A DNA stretch of 64,000 bases, from the NCBI GenBank assembly GCA_037179335.1, contig JAKZHN010000005.1, positions 1,364,001-1,428,000 on the forward strand. Direction: 5' to 3'. This DNA comes from Cyclaneusma minus (lineage: Eukaryota > Ascomycota > Leotiomycetes > Marthamycetales > Marthamycetaceae). How positions within the stretch are numbered: position 1 is the first letter of the stretch; each line of letters starts with the position of its first letter. Shown here one piece after another: positions 55,856 through 64,000 of the stretch. Under the pieces are notes generated by a model. It saw only the letters and a list, made by a program, of their open reading frames with translations. It was not told the DNA's origin and did not search any database. A program made the translations under genes and the position numbers.

Positions 55856-56319
55856 TCAGCCCCGCTCTTCCTTTGGTTCCTCCGCCTTCCCGCCTAGCAT
55901 CGTTGGCAGCCCCAGCTTCGGCGCATCAGGAACTTCCGACTTCGTCCCCCCAAGCAGCCCCGTCTTGTCAACTCCCTCGCCCACAAAACCAAGCGGTCCC
56001 TTGCTGCTAAACGTGTCTCCTACGGCGCCGTTCATGCCATCTTGGACTTTGTCGACGTTCTCGTTGCCGCTGATTTTGCTCTTGCCCATCGTATCTGGGA
56101 AATACACTTTTAGTAAAGACTGTCTGTCATACAGAAAGGATGGATGAACCGATGATCGAACTTGAGATAAGAGATGTTCTGTGCTATAAAGGAGAGAAAC
56201 TGACCTTTCACGCCGTAAGATGTACGGTTCTCACCAAACCAGGCTAGGTACTTGTCTTCGATCCATGGCATCCAGGCCTCGCACCACTCGTTGTATTTCT
56301 TAGATGCCCACGACGACAT
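55856..56319 (-). CDS. Small Trp-rich conserved fungal protein
   Basis: Two exons, 56319-56205 and 56094-55856, 117 residues. The N-terminal part is unusually aromatic (SWASKKYNEWCEAWMPWIED, then KYLAWFGENRTSYGVK). The splice joins G to AT-ACG to give VKDTMGKSKISGNENVDKVQDGM, followed by a Gly/Leu/Pro-rich tail (GPLGFVGEGVDKTGLLGG). It resembles small Pezizomycotina proteins of unknown role with the WMPWIEDKYLAWFGENKTSY-type signature. No signal peptide or membrane span. The terminal exon could be longer if a further intron exists. Confidence 0.72.
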
Positions 56320-57103
56320 GGTTGTTTGAGATTTCTGAAATCAGAGATGTTGTGAAGGAGGTCTTGAGATGGTGGACTTGAAGTCTAGATGAGTTCCCTG
56401 AATTTCTACGAGTATTATGGTCTTTGAGAATGAAGTCTAGATAATGCCTTTTCCTGTGGTATATATGCAGATCACTTGGTCTGGCCATGTCTCGAATGTT
56501 GCGTCATGGGGACTGTGTGGCTGGTGGGGAGAAGGTGTGGCACGCTGGCACGCGGGTTGGGAAATCCTGTTTTTGGGACACAGGGGGTTAAGTCATAGCA
56601 CGTGGAGGCTGGCAAGGTACGGTTAGAAAACGATTCAGCAGTTGCCTGGGGTCCCTTACTCCCTATTAGTATTACTGAACTGCTAGTATGTTAACTGCCT
56701 CACTGTCCAAGCCGAACTCTGGCATTTACCGTAGTGCCGTTCAGAAAGCGTGCAGAGCATCAGGTGCGCCAAACTCACCCCATTGACATGGCTAGGAATC
56801 CAAGTTCAAAATCCCATACGCTCCGGCGGACTTCACCGCAAAAGTACTGCCTATGGCCTGCTTGACTGCAAAGGAGACGCAGTAGGTGGTGTGAAAGTAT
56901 TGAGCTCGACTCACCAGCGCCAATCCTAGCCGCCCTTGCTAGCGATGATTTCTCACTTCGACTGTCCACAAGGCTCATTCAGAAAATTCAAAATGTGATT
57001 CCCGGACTCCACACACCTGCTATAGCAATAAAACCAGCACCAACGTAATCTACGCAAAATTTGCTTGCGATTAATGTATGACTTGCATTTTCGAATTTTT
57101 AGA

Positions 57104-57411
57104 GTCGACGTGCAACAAAACTGATTTTTGAAAGAAGCATATATATAACATCCCAAACAGGTTAAGCGCGAAAAGTCCTACCATGACTTGAGTCTCTGTG
57201 GCTATGGCTAAAACTGTTCTCGTACGTCGCTCGGCCTGTCGGTGCCAGAAAGTTTTGTCGATTTGCAACGATGCGCCGTTGGTCTTCGACGAGAAGACTC
57301 GGAATTGGTAGAGACACGATTGAAATGACAGGAAGTGAAGATTCGGTGGATTGGCTAGCGGCTTTCTATATCCTCGCCTATAAGGAAAAATCCGTTTTGT
57401 TGCACGTCGAC
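57104..57411. mobile_element. MITE-like element with ~26-bp terminal inverted repeats
   Basis: Left end 57104-57129 and right end 57386-57411 are inverted copies of one another with a single mismatch over 26 bases; each begins at the outer edge with GTCGACGTGCAACAAAAC. The interior (about 256 bp) has no coding signal. The same GTCGACGTGCAACAAAA core occurs inside the repeats at 12.7-16.4 kb. No target-site duplication is obvious at the exact ends. Confidence 0.75.
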
Positions 57412-57893
57412 GGGGAAACCGTGTCATATATCAAAAGATGTGAAATTGGCTCAAGATTCTGATTATATAAGTCTTAGAAACAACAGATATTTCATGAAAA
57501 AGTAAAGTTATACCAGTTTTTGATCTTGTGTTCCCTGCTGGAGTCTCGCGAAATGCGTGCTACATGGCCCCGTGCTTGTGATAAGGTGAGCTTAGGCTTG
57601 CCCTCGGCCTCATAAGCACCTTGAGAGGATCTGAATCACTGGCTGATTGTCTCATGAGGGAAGAGGTCCCCAAGGAAAGGCTCTCTTCAAACTGTATGGT
57701 TTCAAAAGTAATACAGCGATAGTGCTATTCCTAGCAAACGACAGACCCGGAAGGATACGACAGAAATCACACACTTTGAAAACTAACCCTACCGTCAAGC
57801 CAAAAAGACTTTGCCACTAACAGAGATATTGTCGATGACAACCAGAATGATCGGAAGACTCGGCCAATCAGATCCCAACCTTTTGTTTGTTTC

Positions 57894-57911
57894 ATTTTGT
57901 TGCACATCGAC
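57894..57911 (+). repeat. Isolated copy of the repeat-family core
   Basis: ATTTTGTTGCACATCGAC, one base away from the terminal core of the 57.1-57.4 kb element; no partner inverted repeat was seen nearby. Possibly a solo end or chance survivor. Confidence 0.5.
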
Positions 57912-58339
57912 CGATCCTCCGCTCCCTCTCCTGGACTACCCTTGCCAGAAATACTGATTTCATCCACAATGGCCGCAAATCAAATCCGTTTTTTATGATT
58001 ATGGATACGTTGCACAGCCCTGGAATTCCGAAATATTTTCGGGTTAGTTAATTGGATATCAGTGTGCAGGGGTAATATTGGTGGCCTGCATGTTCCCCGG
58101 GACTCGATACGTCGAAGACAAAGTACCCGGCCTGGTTCTTTTTCCTGCTCATTCTCAGGGCTACTCACCCTTAATTAGGCAATTTCGTTGCTCGTATCTC
58201 TTCAGGTAACTGACTCTCTATGGGTACACAAAAGAATGGTTGGCCATCAATCTGCAAATTCTATAATCTGGACTCCCTGTGGGGGACTCCCAACTAATAT
58301 AGTTTTCTTAGCTTGCTCATTTCAACCTCCAGGAGATCT

Positions 58340-60033
58340 CTAGAGCCTAGCCTTCAACTTCCACCCAGTCTGAACTTGCCTCGTCAGAACCAACACTGCC
58401 GTTCCTAGCAACATCATCGTCCCCCCATACACCTGCACACCAACAAAACTTCCACCATCAGCTCCAATAATAGCACCTGCGATGGGAGCCCCCGTAAGGG
58501 TCGAAAAGGAGATGATGCTCAAGACCATGCCCGCCCTGGTCCCCACCTTGCTCAAGTCTCTGGTCGTGCTAGTCAACGCACTCATGAATATGCCCTGAAC
58601 GCCTGAATTGATGAGTCCATAGACGACAGCAAAGGCGATAAGACCGCTTTCGGTATACACAGCAAGCCACATATATGAGAGCAGCGCGCATAGCGTGGCC
58701 AGAATAATAAGCGTATTCAGAGGACCCATGAGCCGATCAGCAACCAGGGCAGGAATGACACGGCCGGGTAGTCCAACGCCATTAACAATAAGCAGGATCG
58801 TGATACTGGTGTCCGTCGAGAGACCAACAACATCTGTAGCATATATGTTGATCTGATACCTCTGTCAAATTTACCCAAGTCGTAAACTTGTCGAGGAAAC
58901 TTACATAGTCATAAGCATAATATAGCGGCCAGAGCGTCAGAAACACTCCCACGATAAACAGCGAATACTCCTTCTCCTTGAAAGCATCCAGCTCAAACAG
59001 CGGCCCCGATTTCCTCGGCGGTAGTCTGGTGCGGAACAGCGACAGCATGACCGTCGCGTTGAACATGACTACAAAGCCCATAATCCTCACTCCCCACGCG
59101 AAGCCAATACGAGGAAATGCATGCTGTGCAATCAGACTGAACACAATCCCCTGCATTCACCTCTAAATTAGTATCCACATACCCCGTTTCACCCCTCGAC
59201 AAACTTCGAGTCTCCAAAAGAGAGATTCCCTTCTTTAAAAAAGAAAGAAAAAGAAGAAAAAACTTCGAAGACACAAACTCACCCCAGTAGCACTCCCCCC
59301 CACCGTCAACGCAACCGCCAAACTCCTCCACCTCACAAAATAAGTCGCCACCAAACTAACACTCGGACAAAACACCAGCCCATTCCCCAGCCCCTGACAA
59401 ACCCCCTGCGCCAACACCACCATCCAATACCTTCCTCCCCCATCTTCCCCAATCAAACTAGTCATGAAAATCCCCACGCATTGCAAAACACTTCCAGCCA
59501 CAACAGAATATCGGAAATACCCGGCATCAACCGCTCGCCCCGAAAAAATGCCTACGAAACAGAGTAGGAAGATTTGAAGGCCGCCGGTCCACGCGATCGT
59601 GGATGTGGGGAGGGAGAGGGTGTCGCGATAGTGTGCTTCGAAGAGCCCAAAGCTGTTGATGTAGCCCCAGGTGTTGAAGTTCATTAGGTGGCCTGCGAGG
59701 ACTACGTCGGGTCGATCTCATTAGCCCAGGATTTCCACAGTGGAATGGGAAGCAAATAGCCGAATACCTCTAATCGGTAACAGTGAATTGATTCAATTTG
59801 ACATAGGGGTACGTACCTTGGAGCCAGGCTTGAAGGCCACCATCCGGGGCGGGGCCGGGATCTCCTCCTCCTCCCGCATTTTTCTCGACATCTGGTTCGA
59901 GCTGGCTTTCGGTCTGGATGGCAACCGTGTCGTTGGGTTTCAGTGTGGTCATTGAAGTTCTGTGCTGAAGTGAAGGGGAGGACGTGACGTCTCTGACTGC
60001 ATTGGTGTCTTTCTCGAACAAGGTCGACGACAT
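58340..60033 (-). CDS. MFS transporter, monocarboxylate (MCT/SLC16) type
   Basis: Plasma-membrane major-facilitator protein. Exons 60033-59817, 59701-59283, 59150-58905, 58852-58340; 464 residues, normal for the family. The hydrophilic N-terminus ends in PDGGLQAWLQ, then VLAGHLMNFNTWGYINSFG across the first junction, the MCT-type entry into the first transmembrane helix. The remaining hydrophobic segments fit 12 helices (TIAWTGGLQIFLLCFVGIFSG, VVLAQGVCQGLGNGLVFCPS, TVGGSATGGIVFSLIAQ, LIVNGVGLPGRVIPALVADR, FSTLTGAPIAGAIIG). Fungal members take up monocarboxylates or other small organic solutes, sometimes beside biosynthetic clusters; no such cluster is seen here. Substrate unknown. Confidence 0.9.
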
Positions 60034-60527
60034 ATGGATCGAGTTGGCGAAGATAATGGAAGGCGAAGCAAAGGATTTTTGCACGGAAAACTCGGCGACC
60101 AGATGGAGCAACGGGTTTTTGTAAGTGCTGATTGATAAGTTGACGGCCAATAGATTAGACGCCGAATGATTCACATTTTTGTTTGGTGCTTGGGCGTCTG
60201 GCTCCACAGTTAGCTGCAGAAAGTCTGCAAGTTGGCGATACGACATCCGTGGAGCGCGCACGCCATCAAGCTTCGACCACGAGATACATGGATACAGTCA
60301 CATGTCACGCCGTACAAACTGAAGATGGAAGAAGTGTGTGAACGCCCAAACAGGCTTTTGCAATTACTCTAGCTGCGAAATAGGACTTTTGGGGTAGTTT
60401 TTCCTACGGGGTATTTTGCGCCAACGATCTCCCAAACAAAAAAGACATTCTGAATGCTAGCCTAGCCCACCCATATGATACCGCATGTTTCTATTTCATG
60501 CCATCATCTTACCATTACAAGTGCGCC
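60034..60527. other. Intergenic region between MFS transporter and KAP123
   Basis: Promoter of the transporter and 3' flank of KAP123, both on the minus strand. No recognisable feature. Confidence 0.5.
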
Positions 60528-63500
60528 TTATTTCGATATGTGATTGACCAGCTCCTGAACCTTGGAGCGGGTCTCACTGTCCAGTTGGTTCTCAGGTGGG
60601 CTGAGAACACTCTGGAGGATGGGAAGCAACTTCGGCGTGAGTCCTTGGACAGTCGGTTCGCCATGTTGGTCTGCAATGTGTTAGTAAGGAGCTCAGGCTA
60701 GTATCTCTAAAATGGAAGACTTACACAATCCAACAATGCACTCATAAATGGGCCTGTTCTCCTCGAAGTCCTCCTTGAGGGGAAGCAAGCCGACAACCAC
60801 AGGAAGCACATCAGCAATTGGCACTCTGTCGGGATGAGCCATGATCATTCTGCTAACACAGCCTGCGGCATTGTCCAAGAGCCTAGCCTGGGTAGTCTGG
60901 AGGTGGGGCTCGAGCTTGGACAGGATCTGGTTGTAGCTGGGAATGTAAGCGGCGCTGTCGGTAGAGTGGAAAACGAGTAGGCCGATGGCGTAGGTGGCAT
61001 TCGAGCGCGTCTCGAGGTCGGCATCGGACAGTCTGTGGAGGAGCAAGGGCAACAGAGTCTTGGTGTAAGGAGTGCAGCCGTCACCCATACCGGCGATACA
61101 TTCGGCGATAACTCCGACAGCAGTGGACTTCTCGAAGTGCTCCTGGGAGGAGGCAAACTTCATCACTGGCTTCTCAAACGTCTTCCAGGCGGGACCGAAC
61201 TGAGGACCCAAGGCGACAGATAGACCAATGAGCACATCAAGGGCAGTGTCGATGACAAGCCAGTCGTACTCAGAGTTTTCGTCGAGAGTCTCCGCGTCCT
61301 CGTCATCGGCCATAAAGTCCGTCTGACAAGGGTGATTCTTGGTGAGAATGGCAGCCACGATAGTCTGGATCTGTTCGGCCATGTTATCAACAGTCAGAAT
61401 CGCAGGACCGCAAGTCTTGAGCACGGCTGCAACATTTCTGTTTATGTCCGTGACAACATCCCTAGTGACCATGATGTTAGCTGGCGTTCAGTAAAACTAG
61501 AAACACAGATCAAAGTATTTGGTGTTGTCAGAATGTAGATACGCGTTCTCAGCAATTGCATTTTGCATCTGAGTGAGCTGGGTATAACGTCATGTTGATC
61601 ATCATTCAACGGTGAAGGCTGAGGGAGCAGCAAGCAAAGAAGAGAGAATACGTACCGTTCCATTTCGTCACCCCACACAGACATGGTTGCGGTGGCAACA
61701 ACCTCGCCCATCTTCACAAGCTCGCTGGTAGGTTGCTGCTTGAGAGGGAAACCTGGTGCCCACTTGGTTTCGGTATGGTCTTCCATGAGAGCCCAGAGGC
61801 AGGCATAAGCACGCCAAAGAGTAGAGACGGCTGCCTTCTTGACACCCTCGTAAGGGTGCTCGACAAGACCAACGACAGACTCGATGGTATTTTCCAAGTA
61901 TGGCAAGAAGTCAGCGCGAGTGTGGGAAAGAACGTCAGCAAGAACTTCAACAGCAATCTCCTTCTCAAGCGCGATAGCTGTCACAGCACTGAGATCGTCC
62001 CAGTCCTCCTCGTCATCTTCTTCCATGGCCTCCAGAGCATCGATGTCCTCAATGGCATCGTCCACTGCTGAAGTGACCTTGACCTTCTTGCCGCCAATTG
62101 TGACTTCCTGGCCAACAAGGTCTTTGGCATGCTCTCCGAGTTCAACTTCCATGTCAGATTCTTCTTGATCCAAGCAATCCAACAGGCCCTTGACAACTCC
62201 GTCAAGGTATTGCTTGAAGTCAGACTCGTAGATCTTGACCATAGTGCTCCACAAAATGTAGCTGGTCTCGCGCAGACGCGGGTGACCCAAGTGAAGACCT
62301 TCCTCGCTCGCCTGCATCAACGGCTTCAGGAACTGTGCGAAAGCGCTAGGGCCGACAGCTGCGGCGATGCTACCCATAGCATCGCACACGGTGGCTCTCA
62401 AGTCAAGCTCGTCATCACTGTCCTTGATCTCAACGAATCGGGAGAGCGCCTTCATGCTGTTCTCGAAGTAAGGCATGAACAGCTCCTCAGAAGCGCCAGC
62501 AACGGCGCCCAACGCACCAGCGGCACTGGCCTTGACCTTGAGATCCTCGTGGTCAAGCAGTTGCCCCAGTCTTGGTACGAGCTCGGTAGCGTAGTTGGCC
62601 ATCGTCTTGGATTCCATACCGTCCGAGAAAGACTCAAGAGCTCCGCAAGAAGCCTTGATGATCTCAAGGGACGTCTCCCTCTGCTCGGGGTTCTGGGAAG
62701 CAGCGATTGCTGAATCCAAGTTCTGCATCAACACAGGAATGAACTTCTCATGCTCCGCCGCCATGTCTTCAGGTAGTTCGTCAGACAAGCTGGCAACGGC
62801 ATGAAGTGCTGCCTGACGGACGGTGATCTCGGGGTCGCTGAGCAACTTCAATGTTGGGGGGAAGATTTCTGAGAGCTGGGAGCTCAAGAAGTCGGGCGCA
62901 CCCTCAACACAGTAGCTCAAGGCAAGAATACCTGCCTTGCGGAACGAGGGTTGGTGGTGGTTCGTGTATTCCGGAAGGTGTTTCAACAGGGGTACGATGA
63001 CTTGACGTGGAGGGAGGCTGCTGGCGAGGAGGTCGATGAGGCCAAGAGCAGAGCGAGAGGGAGTAATACCAAGCTCGTCATCATCGTCATCGGCAATCTC
63101 AGTGACAATTTGCAAGCCCTTGAGAACGAGCTGCTCTCCCATGCCGTTCATAGCTTGCACCTTCATCTTTCGGTACTTGACACACTGCATAAGGAAGGAA
63201 ATAGCCTGCGACCTTGCGTCATCGTCGACTCCGGTGTTGGCGGCGATGTCGAGCATGAACTGAACGAGATCCTTGAGATGGACCGACATAAGCGCCGACT
63301 CGCATCCGAGCAAAGTCTGGAAAACCTCGAAAGCTGCCATGGTGCGATCATCGTCACCGGCGTCGATAACCTGCTTAAGCACGGCTACCATATCAGGGAA
63401 GATGGCGCGCCATGCCTCCAAGCTGGCGGTATCCTCGTCAACGTCGAAGAGCATGGCAACTCTGCTGAGAGCCATCATGGTGTTGACTCGGACTTCGGAA

Positions 63501-64000
63501 CTCTCAGGGTCTTTGATGGTCTTGCTGAAGAGAGTGAACAGGTCGGAGAGCTTGTCAATGAAGATATCGCCAGTCGCCTCCATCAAAGTGAACAGAATGT
63601 AGACTCCGACCTCTCGCTGGCGAACCTCCTGAGAGGTGGACGCCTGAGCGAGCAGACCAGGTAGCTCGTTCCATTCGCCGTCAGCCAAGTCGATCTTGGC
63701 AATGGCCGAAACGACTCGAGACGCAGAATGACGGACCAATGTGTTCTCCTCTCTCACGGTGGCCTCGAGGACTTGTTGGCGGATAGCGGGTCGCTGGCCA
63801 TCTTGCAGGGCAGACCAGTGCTTGGGCACCAGACGAAGAGACTCGACGGCAGCTTGATGCCTGAGCTTGTGGTCTTGGTGAGAGGTGAGGATTTGCAGGA
63901 GCCAGAGGAGAGACTCAGGATTTGGGTAGTAGGTCTTCCTCAGTTCGACAGTGGCAGCCTTGATCTTGTCATTGTCGGCTGGAGAGCGGTTAGCGAACAA
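60528..64000 (-). CDS. KAP123: Importin-beta karyopherin Kap123/importin-4 (N-terminus beyond window)
   Basis: Nuclear import receptor for ribosomal proteins and histones H3/H4. Exons inside the window: 64000-61656, 61461-60725, 60670-60528; 1,074 residues visible, so only about the first 25-30 are missing. HEAT-repeat architecture throughout, beginning RKTYYPNPESLLWLLQILTSHQDHKLRHQAAV, broken here into helix pairs. Acidic loops occur (EAMEEDDEEDWDDL, FMADDEDAETLDENSEYDW), as in Kap123 and importin-4. The last junction joins T to AC-CAA to read GLYQHGEPTVQGLTPKLLP and ends VQELVNHISK. The splice at 61656/61461 restores EMERDVVTDINRNVA. No start codon is expected at 64000; the frame runs off the edge. 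Confidence 0.94.

Larger units (their letters stand above)
56320..58339. other. Intergenic region carrying a short inverted-repeat element
   Basis: No recognisable gene. It contains the element at 57104-57411 and another isolated copy of the TTTTGTTGCACATCGAC core at 57894-57911. The 58200-58339 part is probably the 3' UTR of the transporter gene. Confidence 0.5.

Noticed and set aside
57071..57427. 118-codon minus-strand ORF
   Set aside because: It spans the whole inverted-repeat element including both ends, with no transposase motif; most likely chance.

Overview
The window is nuclear DNA of a filamentous ascomycete (Pezizomycotina; a dothideomycete-like fungus is my best guess). The evidence is intron-containing genes with short GT-AG introns of about 50-95 nt, orthologues of fungal housekeeping genes, a fungal type of TPP riboswitch, and several families largely confined to filamentous fungi (DUF3659 repeat proteins, a Pex24-type peroxin, a Pom1-like DYRK kinase). 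Exon borders were joined by hand from splice signals, reading frame and family alignment; for each multi-exon gene the exon lengths sum to a multiple of three.

Layout. 0-13 kb: 5' end of cytoplasmic isoleucyl-tRNA synthetase (-); thiamine-pyrimidine synthase NMT1/THI5 (+) with a TPP riboswitch in a 5'-leader intron; a C2H2 zinc-finger factor (-) with a long upstream gap; TFIIH helicase RAD3/XPD (+, ten exons). 12.7-16.4 kb: a small repeat island with three copies of one repeat family, two of them inverted around a thioredoxin-fold AhpC/TSA-like gene. 17-30 kb: UPF1 (-) and IMP4 (+) sharing a divergent promoter, ERV41/ERGIC2 (-), and a 1,433-residue Pom1-like DYRK kinase (-). 31-38.5 kb: Pex24-family peroxisomal membrane protein (+), an NTF2-like protein with a disordered tail (+), and an alpha/beta hydrolase (-). 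39-56 kb: a run of low-complexity, LEA-like and lineage-restricted genes. It contains two large acidic DUF3659 repeat proteins (-), two small paralogues sharing a C-terminal RLRLDLNLEVEI...HGDLTL signature (+), a conserved unknown protein (+) and a small Trp-rich protein (-). 57-64 kb: a short inverted-repeat element, a monocarboxylate-type MFS transporter (-), and importin-beta KAP123 (-, N-terminus beyond the window).

The housekeeping genes are unrelated in function (translation, DNA repair/transcription, RNA decay, ribosome biogenesis, ER-Golgi transport, nuclear import). Two regions stand out. One is the NMT1 leader, where aptamer, two alternative 5' splice sites, upstream ORFs and an 8-nt switch helix can all be read and fit the Neurospora NMT1 mechanism. 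The other is the 39-56 kb group of stress/LEA-type genes, which looks like a locally duplicated, co-located set. Most intergenic stretches longer than 300 bases contain nothing I can identify beyond the repeats listed.
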